Shown: positions 1-8,545 of the stretch, one piece after another | Position numbering within the stretch: the stretch's first letter is position 1 | How the letters are laid out: each line of letters opens with the position of its first letter | Assembly: GCA_027886905.1 (NCBI GenBank) | Contig: JAPCJO010000010.1 | Location: 1-46,705, forward strand | Source of the DNA: Nitrososphaerota archaeon | Lineage (GTDB): Archaea > Thermoproteota > Nitrososphaeria > Nitrososphaerales > Gagatemarchaeaceae | Direction: 5' to 3' | DNA length: 46,705 nt | Translations under genes and position numbers: made by a program | The notes under the pieces: model-generated | Told to the model about the DNA's origin: nothing | What the model saw: the letters and a program-made list of their open reading frames with translations, nothing else | Databases searched by the model: none

Positions 1-938
1 GCGTCGTGCGCCCGCTCGACTCGGTGGGGTGCTACATCCCCGGAGGGAGGGCGTCATATGCGAGCACGGTGCTGATGACGGCAGGGGTCGCGAAGCTCGC
101 AGGGGTGAGGAGGGTCGTGCTCTGCTCGCCCCCCTCGGGAGGGAAGGTCAGCGACGCCATCCTCGCGGCAGCCAAGCTGTGCGGCGTGGACGAGGTCTAC
201 AGGATAGGGGGAGCGCAGTCCATCGCGGCGCTCGCGTACGGCACGGAGAGCATCCCCAAGGTCTCGAAGATAGTGGGGCCCGGGGGCCTCTACGTCTCGG
301 CCGCGAAGAAGGTGGTGTCGACCGACGTCCCGATAGACTTTCTCGCGGGGCCGACGGAGATGGTCGTGGTCGGTGACAAGGGGGCGGACGCCCGGCTGGT
401 CGCGTGGGACCTCATGGCTCAGGCCGAGCATGGCCAGGAGAGCATCTGCGGCCTGGTGACCTGGGACGAGCGGCTCGCGCGGGACGTCAAGAAGGAGGTC
501 GAGAGAGTGTCGCCGACGCTGCAGAGGAAGGACTACGTCCAGGGATGCCTTAGGCGCGGGTTCGCCGCCCTCTGCAAGGACAGGGACACGGCGTTGGAGC
601 TGGTCAACTCGCTGGCGCCTGAGCACATCGAGCTGATGGTCGACGACGCCGCGGAGATGGCCGGCTCGATCTCAAACGCTGGCCTGATCCTGACCGGGCC
701 CTACGCCCCGGGGGCGGCGAGCGACTACGTCATCGGGACAGACCACGTCCTCCCCACCGAGGGATTGGCGCGGCTCCGCGCCGGGCTGACGGCCTTAGAC
801 TTTGTGAAGGTGAACTGGGTCGTGGAGGGGACGAAGGCGGGCCTGAAGGCAATGCTTCCGTCCCTCAAGGAGCTCGCGACGGCAGAGGGCCTGCCGAACC
901 ACTTCCTTTCGGCACAGGCGAGGTTCCAGAAGCGATGA
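1..938 (+). CDS. hisD: Histidinol dehydrogenase, 5' end cut by window
   Basis: This enzyme makes L-histidine from L-histidinol by two NAD-dependent oxidations, the last step of the pathway. About 310 residues of a roughly 430-residue protein are present and the reading frame is open to the window edge, so the GTG at position 6 is probably not the real start. Seen: RPLDSVGCYIPGGRA near the start of the visible part, the zinc-ligand region AQAEHGQES, the catalytic pair in APEHIEL, the SDYVIGTDHVLPT segment, and a terminal EGLPNH that would carry the last zinc ligand. The stop overlaps the start of the next gene in ATGA, which indicates translational coupling within a his operon. Family assignment is secure. 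Confidence 0.96.
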   Translation, partial: VVRPLDSVGCYIPGGRASYASTVLMTAGVAKLAGVRRVVLCSPPSGGKVSDAILAAAKLCGVDEVYRIGGAQSIAALAYGTESIPKVSKIVGPGGLYVSAAKKVVSTDVPIDFLAGPTEMVVVGDKGADARLVAWDLMAQAEHGQESICGLVTWDERLARDVKKEVERVSPTLQRKDYVQGCLRRGFAALCKDRDTALELVNSLAPEHIELMVDDAAEMAGSISNAGLILTGPYAPGAASDYVIGTDHVLPTEGLARLRAGLTALDFVKVNWVVEGTKAGLKAMLPSLKELATAEGLPNHFLSAQARFQKR

Positions 939-2059
939 CCCAGAGCAGTGGCGCCCTCGAGGCGCGCTATCTCCGCGTCCCTTCACCAAGAGGAGGGGCC
1001 CTCTCGGTAAACAGGTCGTCGAAGGACCTGCTCGGGAAGGTGGACGCGGTAGCCTTCGACTGCGACGGGGTGCTCATCGACGCCAGGAGGTCCTACGACG
1101 CGACCATCCTGGTGGTCGTCGAGACGATGGTCGAGGAGACGGCTGGGGTGAGGCTCCGCCTCGCGGGCGCGATGCCGAGGCTCATCTCGACGATGAGAAG
1201 GACCGGGGGGTTCAACAGCGACTGGGACACCAGCTACGCCCTGACGCTTTTCTCGCTCGTCGCCCTGGAGCAGCGGAAGGACGGACGGGGAGCGAGGATT
1301 GCTGGGGCCACAGAGGCGCTGAAGGAAATAACCGCGGCGTTCGGCTCCGCCCCCAGAGGGAGTGGGCAGGCCGCGGTGGACGACTTCCTCGATTCGGAGT
1401 TCCCCTCGCTCAAGGACGGCATCGACAAGGGGAGGGAGCGCATGGGATACCCGAGGACTCCTCCTGAGGGGAGGCTCACGACCGTCTTCGACGAGGTGTA
1501 CTTCGGAGCCTCGCTCTTCGAGAAGATCCACGGCGTCAGGTCGAGCAGCCCACGCACCAAGGGACTCATCGAGCTCGAGCGGATACTCGTCGACAGGAGG
1601 ACCCTCGACTCGCTCGAGGAGAGGCTGGGCGGCGCCCGGCTGGCGATGATCACCGGGAGGCCCTCCATCGGGACGGCGCACTCGCTGGGAAAGCTCATGC
1701 GCTACTTCGACAAGGAAGCGTCCATATTCATCGGAGACGCGGACATAGACCTGCGCCTCCGGACGGAATACGACGGGCTGAGGAAGCCGAGCCCCGGCGC
1801 CCTCATCCGTGCGCGCGAGAAGCTCTCCTCGGAGGCCCTCCTCTACGTGGGGGACTCGGCCGAGGACCTCATGATGGTCCAGAACGCGAGGCGGCTGGGG
1901 GTCGGGGGCCTCCTGTTCGCGGGGATCTACCAGACGTCGCCGGTCCGGGCGGACCAAGCGTCGTTCTTCGAGAGGGAGGGGTCCGACGTCGTCGCCGAGA
2001 CCGTGAACCAAATCCCGTCAGGGTTATTGCTCGCCCCGAAGGGCGAGGGTGGCCGATAG
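935..2059 (+). CDS. HAD-superfamily hydrolase, candidate histidinol-phosphate phosphatase
   Basis: This is a 374-residue HAD phosphatase. Motif I is DCDGVLID (about residue 42), motif II is MITGRPS (about residue 238), the motif III lysine lies in RKPSPGAL, and motif IV is VGDSAEDLMM. A long cap lies between motifs I and II. It starts in the ATGA overlap with hisD and ends two bases before hisB. The hisB gene here encodes only the dehydratase domain, so the pathway needs a separate histidinol-phosphate phosphatase. HAD-type enzymes fill that role in some archaea, so this gene is the natural candidate. The substrate is inferred from position, and another small phosphate ester is possible. The first 30 or so residues precede the HAD fold and could reflect a later true start. 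Confidence 0.85.
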   Translation: MTQSSGALEARYLRVPSPRGGALSVNRSSKDLLGKVDAVAFDCDGVLIDARRSYDATILVVVETMVEETAGVRLRLAGAMPRLISTMRRTGGFNSDWDTSYALTLFSLVALEQRKDGRGARIAGATEALKEITAAFGSAPRGSGQAAVDDFLDSEFPSLKDGIDKGRERMGYPRTPPEGRLTTVFDEVYFGASLFEKIHGVRSSSPRTKGLIELERILVDRRTLDSLEERLGGARLAMITGRPSIGTAHSLGKLMRYFDKEASIFIGDADIDLRLRTEYDGLRKPSPGALIRAREKLSSEALLYVGDSAEDLMMVQNARRLGVGGLLFAGIYQTSPVRADQASFFEREGSDVVAETVNQIPSGLLLAPKGEGGR

Positions 2060-2061
2060 CG

Positions 2062-2649
2062 ATGAAGAGAAGCGCACTAGTCACGAGGAAGACCAAGGAG
2101 ACAGACATCACGGTCCGCGTCAGCCTGGACGGGACCGGCCGGGCGGAGGCGAGGACGGGGGTCGCCTTCCTCGACCACATGCTGCACTCGCTCGCCACGC
2201 ACAGCCTGATCGACGTGACCGTGACGGCGAAGGGGGACCTCATGCACCACACCGTGGAAGACGTCGCGATCACCCTGGGCAAGGCCATCAGCCAGGCGCT
2301 CGGGGACAGGGTGGGGATACGCAGGTTCGGCGACGCGGTAGTCCCCATGGACGACGCCCTCGCCCTTGCGTCGGTCGACCTCGTGAAGCGCCCCTACTCG
2401 GTCCTGGACCTGAAGCTGGAGAGGGTGATGCTGGAGGACGCCCCGAAGGAGGACCTCGAGCACTTCTTCGGGTCCATAGCGCAGGCCCTCGAGGCCACGG
2501 TCCACGTCAAGGTCCTCGAGGGGAGCAACGACCACCACAAGTTCGAGGCCGCCGTCAAGGCCTTCGCGCTCGCCCTCAGGGAGGCGGCCGCGCCCGACCC
2601 GAGGCGGGCCAAGATGAAGGCGCCTCCTTCGTCGAAGGGGTCCATGTGA
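2062..2649 (+). CDS. hisB: Imidazoleglycerol-phosphate dehydratase
   Basis: It dehydrates imidazoleglycerol phosphate to imidazole acetol phosphate, a mid-pathway step of histidine synthesis. The 195-residue length is that of a stand-alone dehydratase with no phosphatase domain. The two manganese-binding histidine clusters of the family are visible: DHMLHSLATHSLIDVT (residues about 38-53) with HHTVEDVAITLG (about 66-77) in the first half, and EHFFGSIAQA with GSNDHHKFEAAVKAFALAL in the second half. The ATG at 2062 follows the HAD gene by two bases, and hisH begins 7 bases after the stop. A longer frame shifted from this one is a shadow. Confidence 0.96.
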   Translation: MKRSALVTRKTKETDITVRVSLDGTGRAEARTGVAFLDHMLHSLATHSLIDVTVTAKGDLMHHTVEDVAITLGKAISQALGDRVGIRRFGDAVVPMDDALALASVDLVKRPYSVLDLKLERVMLEDAPKEDLEHFFGSIAQALEATVHVKVLEGSNDHHKFEAAVKAFALALREAAAPDPRRAKMKAPPSSKGSM

Positions 2650-2656
2650 GCGGAGC

Positions 2657-3253
2657 ATGCGCATAGAGATATTCAACTACGGCGCCGGCAACCTCTTCAG
2701 CATCCAGGCCGCCTTCAGGAAGGAGGGCGCGAAGACCGCTCTCACTAAGGACGGCAGGGGCCTGAAGCAAGCGGACGCGATAGTCCTCCCAGGGGTGGGG
2801 AGCTTCAACCAGGCCGCGAAGATGCTTCCGATGGAGAAGATTCGCGACGCCGTCCGCTCGGGCAAGCCCCTCCTCGGGGTCTGTCTGGGCCTCCAGCTCT
2901 TCTTCTCGAAGAGCGAGGAGGGGCGGGGACGAGGGCTTTCGCTGTTCCCGGGCGAGGTGAAGAAGTTCCGCGCCTCCGGCGTGAAGGTCCCCCAGATAGG
3001 GTGGAACACGCTCGTTGTCACGAGGGAGTCGGCGCTGACGGAAGGCCTCGAGGGGGAGTCGTGGGTGTATTACGTCAACTCATACTACCCCGCGACCAAG
3101 GGGAAGTGGGTAGTGGCGACCACCGACTACGGGGTCGAGTTCCCCGCGCTCGTGAGCGAGAAGAACGTCCACGGCACGCAGTTCCACCCCGAGAAGTCGG
3201 GCGAGGCGGGGAGGAAGATCCTCCAGAACTTCCTGAGAACGGTGAAGAGGTAG
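2657..3253 (+). CDS. hisH: Imidazole glycerol phosphate synthase, glutaminase subunit
   Basis: This glutamine amidotransferase subunit hydrolyses glutamine and channels ammonia to HisF, forming imidazoleglycerol phosphate and AICAR. It has 198 residues, normal for the family. The class I GATase triad is visible: Cys76 in GVCLGLQLF, and His and Glu in TQFHPEKSG near residue 177. The N-terminus MRIEIFNYGAGN and the PGVGSF loop are typical of HisH. It lies between hisB and hisA in the operon, with its partner HisF two genes on. The ATG at 2657 is the only sensible start. Confidence 0.96.
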   Translation: MRIEIFNYGAGNLFSIQAAFRKEGAKTALTKDGRGLKQADAIVLPGVGSFNQAAKMLPMEKIRDAVRSGKPLLGVCLGLQLFFSKSEEGRGRGLSLFPGEVKKFRASGVKVPQIGWNTLVVTRESALTEGLEGESWVYYVNSYYPATKGKWVVATTDYGVEFPALVSEKNVHGTQFHPEKSGEAGRKILQNFLRTVKR

Positions 3254-3258
3254 CAGCG

Positions 3259-3990
3259 ATGCTGGAGCTCTGGGCGGCGATCGACCTCCTCTCCGGGTCG
3301 GTGGTCACTCTGAAGCAGGGTAAGGAGGAGATGAAAACGACATGGGAGGAAGGGGCCCTCGAGGTCGCGGCGAGGTGGGAGAGCGAGGGCGCCGACGGGC
3401 TCCACATCATCGACCTTGACGCCGCGTTCGGGAAGGGGTCAAACGGCAAGACGATTTCCATGATACTCGAGAGAGCCAAGATCCCCGTCGAGGTCGGAGG
3501 AGGGGTGAGGTCGCGCGCCGCGGCGGAGTCGTGGCTGGGGTCCGGCGCCGCCAGGGTGATCCTTGGGACGCTCGCGTACAAAGAGCCGGAGACGCTTTTG
3601 GAGCTCCTGAGGCTGCAGGGACCGGAGAAGATCGTGGTGGCCTCGGACTACTCTGACGGCAAGGTCGTGACGAGCGGCTGGACCGCGACCCAGGGCGTGG
3701 GAGTCCTAGAGGCCGCCAGGAGGTTCGAGGAGGCGGGGGTCGTCAACCTGCTGACCACCGCGGTCGGGAGGGACGGGATGGCAGCCGGGCCCGACTTGGA
3801 CACGCTCAAGGTGCTTTGCGCCCTGAGCAAGAAGCTGAAGATCTTGGCGTCCGGGGGCATCAGGAGCCTGCACGACCTCATCGAGATAGAGAGGAGGGGA
3901 GCGGCGGGGGCCGTCATCGGAAGGGCCCTCTACGACGGGACCATCGAGCTGGGCGACGCGAAGGCGGCCATAGGAGGCACGCTGAGATGA
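3259..3990 (+). CDS. hisA: Phosphoribosylformimino-AICAR-phosphate isomerase
   Basis: It isomerises ProFAR to PRFAR by an Amadori rearrangement, the step before HisHF. The product has 243 residues and is a half-barrel-duplicated TIM barrel. Seen: the first catalytic Asp in AAIDLLSG, the phosphate-binding VEVGGGVRS, the second Asp region [11 protein letters not shown], and ILASGGIRS with GAVIGRALY at the C-terminal phosphate site. The frame stays open far upstream, but the ATG at 3259, five bases after the hisH stop, gives the normal length. Its stop overlaps the hisF start in ATGA. Confidence 0.95.
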   Translation: MLELWAAIDLLSGSVVTLKQGKEEMKTTWEEGALEVAARWESEGADGLHIIDLDAAFGKGSNGKTISMILERAKIPVEVGGGVRSRAAAESWLGSGAARVILGTLAYKEPETLLELLRLQGPEKIVVASDYSDGKVVTSGWTATQGVGVLEAARRFEEAGVVNLLTTAVGRDGMAAGPDLDTLKVLCALSKKLKILASGGIRSLHDLIEIERRGAAGAVIGRALYDGTIELGDAKAAIGGTLR

Positions 3991-4745
3991 CCCTCGCGAA
4001 GCGGATCGTCCCCTGCCTGGACGTCAAAGCGGGAAGGGTCGTCAAGGGAGTGAAGTTCGAGGGCCTGAGGGACGCTGGCGACCCGGTGGAGCTCTCGACG
4101 CGCTACAGGGACGAGGGGGCCGACGAGGTGGTCTTCCTGGACATCACGGCCAGCCTGGAGAAGAGGGCGACGATTCGCTCCCTCGTCAGGAGCGTCGCCG
4201 CGAGCCTCGACATCCCCTTCACGGTCGGTGGAGGGATAAGGAGCATGGCAGACGCGAGGCTGGCCCTGGCGAGCGGAGCGGACAAGGTCGCGGTGAACAC
4301 GGCGGCCCTCCAGAGGCCCGGGCTGATCGCGAAGCTGGCAGACGTGTTCGGTTCGCAGTGCGTCGTCGTGGCGATCGACGCGAAGAGGACGAAAGAGGGA
4401 TACAGGGTCTTCAGCCACTCCGCGACCAGGGCCGCCGAGGTCGACGCCGTCGGGTGGGCGCAGAGGGCCGCGGAGCTGGGGGCGGGCGAGCTGCTCGTCA
4501 CGTCCATAGACCGCGACGGCACCAGGATCGGTTACGACATCGAGCTCCTCAGAGCGATAACGCAGAGGGTGAGCGTCCCCGTCATCGCCAGCGGAGGCGC
4601 CGGGACCCTCGAGCACTTCTTGGAGGCGCTCACCGAAGGAGGGTGCGACGCAGCCCTAGCCGCGTCGCTATTCCACTACCGCGAGCTCACCGTCAAGCAG
4701 GTGAAAGATTATCTGGCGGCGAATGGGGTCGTGGTCAGGCCTTGA
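3987..4745 (+). CDS. hisF: Imidazole glycerol phosphate synthase, cyclase subunit
   Basis: It is the TIM-barrel cyclase partner of HisH, using channelled ammonia and PRFAR. The product has 252 residues. Seen: the N-terminal [21 protein letters not shown] with the catalytic Asp at about residue 12, [19 protein letters not shown] with the second catalytic Asp, [16 protein letters not shown], and [12 protein letters not shown]. The start ATG overlaps the hisA stop; the upstream open extension overlaps hisA and is not real. The last codons overlap the TTG start of hisI. Confidence 0.96.
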   Translation: MTLAKRIVPCLDVKAGRVVKGVKFEGLRDAGDPVELSTRYRDEGADEVVFLDITASLEKRATIRSLVRSVAASLDIPFTVGGGIRSMADARLALASGADKVAVNTAALQRPGLIAKLADVFGSQCVVVAIDAKRTKEGYRVFSHSATRAAEVDAVGWAQRAAELGAGELLVTSIDRDGTRIGYDIELLRAITQRVSVPVIASGGAGTLEHFLEALTEGGCDAALAASLFHYRELTVKQVKDYLAANGVVVRP

Positions 4746-5071
4746 AAGCGTCGAAGCTAGACGAGATAGACTTTGCAAAGGGCAACGGGCTTGTCCCGGT
4801 CGTGACCCAGGAGGCGAAGACCGGCAAAGTCCTGATGCTGGCCTACGCGAACCGCGAAGCGGTGGAGGCCACGATGAAGACGAAGCTCGCGACCTACTGG
4901 AGCAGGAGCAGGAACGAGCTTTGGAAGAAGGGGGACACCTCTGGGCACATCCAGAAGGTGAGGCGGGTGCTCGTGGACTGCGACAGCGATACGCTCCTCT
5001 ACGTCGTCGACCAGACGGGCCCCGCGTGCCACACAGGAAAGCACTCCTGCTTCTTCAGCAAGCTAGAGTAG
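4742..5071 (+). CDS. hisI: Phosphoribosyl-AMP cyclohydrolase
   Basis: It opens the purine ring of phosphoribosyl-AMP, the third step of histidine synthesis. The product has 109 residues and only the cyclohydrolase domain; no HisE pyrophosphatase is fused or follows, so hisE must lie elsewhere. Seen: [15 protein letters not shown], the [13 protein letters not shown] substrate segment, and the metal-binding region [13 protein letters not shown] followed by [12 protein letters not shown] chose the TTG at 4742, which overlaps the hisF stop, because no ATG or GTG in frame gives the conserved N-terminus. It is the last gene of the operon here. Confidence 0.93.
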   Translation: MKASKLDEIDFAKGNGLVPVVTQEAKTGKVLMLAYANREAVEATMKTKLATYWSRSRNELWKKGDTSGHIQKVRRVLVDCDSDTLLYVVDQTGPACHTGKHSCFFSKLE

Positions 5072-5124
5072 ATTGAGTGCCTTCGGGACGAAGGCGACTA
5101 AATACCGTAGCAGAGTCTCACCCC

Positions 5125-5999
5125 ATGGAGGGTCTACCTCCAACTCGATCTGACGCCAAATCTACCGATAAGGATGCTGAGAAAGGTCGAAGGCGTCCAG
5201 CCCTCGACACTAGAATACTTCTCCACGAGAAAGTATTGACACCCAGGAAGAACTCGCAGACCTTTCAACAGATAATCGACAAGATAGAACAAGAGCATGG
5301 CGTCAGGTTCACCAAGAGGACCATCTCAAATTGGACAACAGGTAAATCGAGTCCCCTTCGAGCTGGGCACGCCTTCATCCCAAAACCAACGCCTGACCTA
5401 GCATACGTCATAGGAGCGGAAACTGGAGACGCTTTCCTCAATGTGAAGCTACAGAGCTACCAGTACCGGATTCGACTCAGGGCCGTAGACCGCGAGTTTG
5501 TGGAAGCGTTCAATAAAGCCGTATCAAAAGTCCTGGGATGTCCCCTCATCGCTTATGGAAGGGATCAACCGAGAAGGAATTCCACGTCGAGTTTGGAAGC
5601 TATCTCCTGCACAGATTCTTGCTCCAAAAACCGCAAGACCTCAAGAGGTTCATCGAGCACAACGCGGAATGCGCAGCCGCATTCATAAGAGGATTCTTTG
5701 ATTCGGAGGGAAGCGTTGATGAGGTAGGTCATCTAACTGCTTCTAACACCGATTTTGAATTATTGAGCTATGTAAAGGACCTGCTCCACAGATATTTTGA
5801 CATTCAGGCAACTGGACCTCATCTGGGGAAGAGGAAAGGTACGATCTTGACTAGGCGCGGGAAGTCATACGTACGGAATTCGGATTGCTATTACATCTAC
5901 GTGAAGACCGCAGGTTTGGCCACATTCGACAAAGAAATTGGGCTGTCAATAAAGAGGAAAAGGCTTCGATTGGGAAGGAGACTCCAGACCGCGGCATGA
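5125..5999 (+). pseudogene. LAGLIDADG homing endonuclease, frameshifted
   Basis: Two frames together make one free-standing homing endonuclease of about 290 residues. The first frame (ATG at 5125, or GTG at 5077) carries an N-terminal basic region and the first LAGLIDADG-type helix AYVIGAETGDAF. The second frame carries RGFFDSEGSVDE, the second acidic helix, and a C-terminal half ending at 5999. The reading must shift by -1 (or +2) at about 5540-5565, just after KVLGC. Lower GC than the his genes beside it supports recent acquisition. It sits between hisI and a tRNA-Ser gene rather than inside an intron. It could be a dead gene, a sequencing error or, less likely, programmed frameshifting. 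Confidence 0.8.
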
Positions 6000-6019
6000 A
6001 TCGTAGTGAGAGCGGGAAG

Positions 6020-6131
6020 CGCGGGGGGTGGGATTCGAACCCACGAGTCCTTGCGAACAAAGGATTAGCACTAAGGAGTTCAGGTCTTGCCCAAACTTAT
6101 CCTTCGCCATGCCAGGCTTGGCTACCCCCGC
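6020..6131 (-). tRNA. tRNA-Ser(GCU) with a 28-nt intron
   Basis: Read on the minus strand, the acceptor arms GCGGGGG and CCCCCGC pair perfectly, and the T arm is GTGGG-TTCGAAT-CCCAC. There is a long variable arm (GTTC-GCAA-GGAC), and the discriminator is G, as expected for serine rather than leucine. The 3' half reads TGCTAATCCTT, giving anticodon GCT. The 5' anticodon stem AAGGA is separated from it by about 28 extra bases (roughly 6060-6087) that fold as GTTTGGG/CCTGAAC plus TCCTT pairing with AAGGA. The splice point therefore appears to be at or next to positions 31-33, not the usual 37/38. The mature length would be 84 nt, and no CCA is encoded. Isotype is firm; exact intron ends are uncertain. 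Confidence 0.88.
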
Positions 6132-6154
6132 CCGAGCACGACCCGTTTCTCGCC

Positions 6155-6166
6155 GATATAAAAAAC
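6155..6166 (-). promoter_or_regulatory. TATA box of tRNA-Ser
   Basis: Minus-strand TTTTTTATATC lies about 28 nt upstream of the tRNA-Ser 5' end, the normal archaeal TATA spacing. Confidence 0.7.
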
Positions 6167-6290
6167 GGTGGCAGGGCAGCGACCTTTGCCGACGCTGCGG
6201 GAGGAGGCGCCTTGGCCTCTGACGCGTTTCCCCTAAATTTGTGCAAGGACTGATGAAATATCCATGTTTGTGCTCAAGCCCGTTTGGAAC

Positions 6291-6299
6291 GTTTTTATA
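6291..6299 (+). promoter_or_regulatory. TATA box of the peptide ABC operon
   Basis: GTTTTTATA lies about 45 nt ahead of the ATG at 6341. Transcription would begin near 6320, which excludes the upstream TTG at 6284 as start. Confidence 0.6.
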
Positions 6300-6340
6300 G
6301 GAACTTGGTCGTAAACGGGACTTGGACGTTCTGGTTCAAA

Positions 6341-8521
6341 ATGCAAATGAACCGCAAGAGGCATGCAATTTCTAGAAATGTGACGATAGGCGTAGTCCTG
6401 GTAATCCTAGTCGTCGCTGTAGTGGCCGGAATTGCGCTCAGCTCGAAGAGTTCGAGCTCCAGCACAACGTCGAGCTCGACGGGCACGGGCGGCAGCTCGA
6501 CCTCCTCGACGTCCTCGGGACCGGCGGCGGTGCCCAGCACGCTCACCTATGAGTCGGCCGAGACGATCCAGTACCTCGACCCGGCGGTGTCCTACTACTC
6601 TTATGACTACAACATCATGCAGAACGTCTACGAGCCCATCCTCTGGTACAACCAGGGCAACGCCACAGACGTGATTCCGTGGCTCGCCCAGAGCTACACG
6701 GCCAACCCGGCGGGCACCCAGTACCAGTTCACGCTGAGAAGCGGGATAAAGTTCGCAGACGGCGAGGCGCTGAACTCCTCGGCGGTCTGGTTCTCGATCA
6801 ACAGGGCGCTGATTAACGACGGGAGCTCACCTACAGGGCACGGAACCCAGTCGGGCTGGCTCATACAGCAGCTCTCCAACCAGTCCTTGAGCTCGTTCTT
6901 CAACGGAGCGCAGAACTACGGTAGCAGCTATGTTGCCTCTTGGCTTGCCGCCAACTTCATCCAAGTCACAGGGACGCTGACCTTCAACGTCAACGTGCAG
7001 AACCCGAACGTGGCGTTCCCATACCTTTTCGCCAACCCGATCGTCGACCCTGTGGCACCTGGCTATGTGATGCAGCACGACCTCGCCTTGTGGACGGCTT
7101 CCGGCGCGGGGTACACGCTCCCTTACACGACGCTGAGCGGCAACTTCACGCAAAAGTCGATCGAGTACTTCGACGACTTTTCGGCCACCTGCAACGCAGG
7201 CTCGACGCCCTCCGGATGCGGGACCACCTATCTTGACACCGCGGCCACGGGCTCCATGGCAGGGACAGGTCCATACACGCTGACCACCGACGACACCTCG
7301 ACGAACGCGATCACTCTGCAGGCCAATCCCAACTACTGGGGCGGGCCCTACCAGTCCATGACGCCAGCCGGCTCGAAGATAGACGCCCAGATCAAGACGG
7401 TCATCTTCAAGTTCGTGCCCGACCAGACGACCCGAGAGATCGACGTCCAGAACGCGGCCAAGTCCGGACAGGCGATGGCGATAGACGTCGAGAGCACGAA
7501 CCTCTTCGACGTCGCCCAGAAGAGCAGCTGGCTCACCTCGAACACGCTCAACTCCACGATACCAGGGGTCTCCCTCTACGGGCCGTACCCGTTCCTGGGA
7601 GTGACCTTCGACCCGTTCTCGACGAACGTGACGAGCGCTCTCACGGGTGCCTACTACTCTTTCCAGCCCTTCGCTGACCAGAGGCTGCGCCTGGCCTTCG
7701 CCGACGCGGTCAACATGACCTCGGAGTGGGTCAGCAACGCAGACAAGCTAGGCCAAGTGGCGCCGAACGTGGTCCCTCCTGGACTGCCGCCCGCGGGAGT
7801 CTACAACTCGAGCATCGCGCCGACCTACAGCTACAACCCTGACCAGTCCGCCAACCTTCTGCTGCTCGCGATGCAGAACCCGATAAGGACCTTCCACTTT
7901 ACCAACGGGACGGTGGCGCCCACAGGTCTGTTCAACAACACATTCGGCTGCACGACGCTCACCAACGGCAGGTGCGCCAACCCCGTGCCACAGACCATCC
8001 AGATCACCTACGCGACGGGTGACACTAGCGACGAGGCCATCATGAACGACATCGCGGGGACGATCAACAACGTCAGCACGACCTACAACATGGGGCTGAC
8101 CGTCTCTGTCCAGCCGCTGCCTGCGGGGCAGGAGCTCACCGAGGCCTTCTCGGTGCCCAACCACCTTTACTTCTACGCCTTCGGGTGGATTGACGACTAC
8201 CCATGGGTGCTGGACTTCACGGGCAACATGCTGGCATACCCAGGGACGTACCCAGGCGCTGACGGGATGAACTTCGGCGCCATCAACAACCTCTACAAGG
8301 AGAGTCTCAGCGCGAGCTCGTCGGGGAATCTGCCGGCCCTGATCTCCTACAGTGACCAGATGAACACGCTGGCCAACCAGGAGGTCATGTACCTGTGGAC
8401 CTTCGACAACGTCAACTTCGTGACGATGACGTCAAACGTCCAGGGCATGTACTGGAACTCGAACTTGGGAAGCGCGGCGGCGAACGGCGTAGGACCGGAG
8501 TATTTCGCCACCCTCTACTGA
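6341..8521 (+). CDS. Oligopeptide-type ABC transporter substrate-binding protein (family 5)
   Basis: It is an extracellular solute-binding protein of the peptide/nickel (SBP_bac_5) family that hands substrate to the two permeases encoded next. It has about 726 residues. After a short basic start comes one membrane-spanning anchor (VVLVILVVAVVAGIAL), then a Ser/Thr-rich linker of about 40 residues, then the binding domain. Family features seen are LTYESAETIQYLDPAVSYYS, YEPILWYN, YQFTLRSGIKFADGEALNSSAVWFSI and the later FADAVNM segment. The ATG at 6341 (or the one at 6347) fits the TATA box; an upstream TTG does not. It heads a five-gene operon. The substrate cannot be told from sequence. Confidence 0.93.
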   Translation: MQMNRKRHAISRNVTIGVVLVILVVAVVAGIALSSKSSSSSTTSSSTGTGGSSTSSTSSGPAAVPSTLTYESAETIQYLDPAVSYYSYDYNIMQNVYEPILWYNQGNATDVIPWLAQSYTANPAGTQYQFTLRSGIKFADGEALNSSAVWFSINRALINDGSSPTGHGTQSGWLIQQLSNQSLSSFFNGAQNYGSSYVASWLAANFIQVTGTLTFNVNVQNPNVAFPYLFANPIVDPVAPGYVMQHDLALWTASGAGYTLPYTTLSGNFTQKSIEYFDDFSATCNAGSTPSGCGTTYLDTAATGSMAGTGPYTLTTDDTSTNAITLQANPNYWGGPYQSMTPAGSKIDAQIKTVIFKFVPDQTTREIDVQNAAKSGQAMAIDVESTNLFDVAQKSSWLTSNTLNSTIPGVSLYGPYPFLGVTFDPFSTNVTSALTGAYYSFQPFADQRLRLAFADAVNMTSEWVSNADKLGQVAPNVVPPGLPPAGVYNSSIAPTYSYNPDQSANLLLLAMQNPIRTFHFTNGTVAPTGLFNNTFGCTTLTNGRCANPVPQTIQITYATGDTSDEAIMNDIAGTINNVSTTYNMGLTVSVQPLPAGQELTEAFSVPNHLYFYAFGWIDDYPWVLDFTGNMLAYPGTYPGADGMNFGAINNLYKESLSASSSGNLPALISYSDQMNTLANQEVMYLWTFDNVNFVTMTSNVQGMYWNSNLGSAAANGVGPEYFATLY

Positions 8522-8545
8522 GAAGGGTAGAGGGCCGCTTCCTAG

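Noticed and set aside
3001-3258. Long 5' extension of the hisA frame
   Set aside because: It overlaps hisH in another frame and hisA homology begins at the ATG at 3259.
6020-6131. Reading the tRNA as tRNA-Leu because of the long variable arm and GCGGGGGTAGCCAAG start
   Set aside because: The discriminator is G and the 3' half gives TGCTAATCC with anticodon GCT, which fits serine.
6284-6340. Upstream TTG start for the peptide-binding protein
   Set aside because: A TATA box lies at 6291-6299, inside this extension, so transcription would begin after the TTG.
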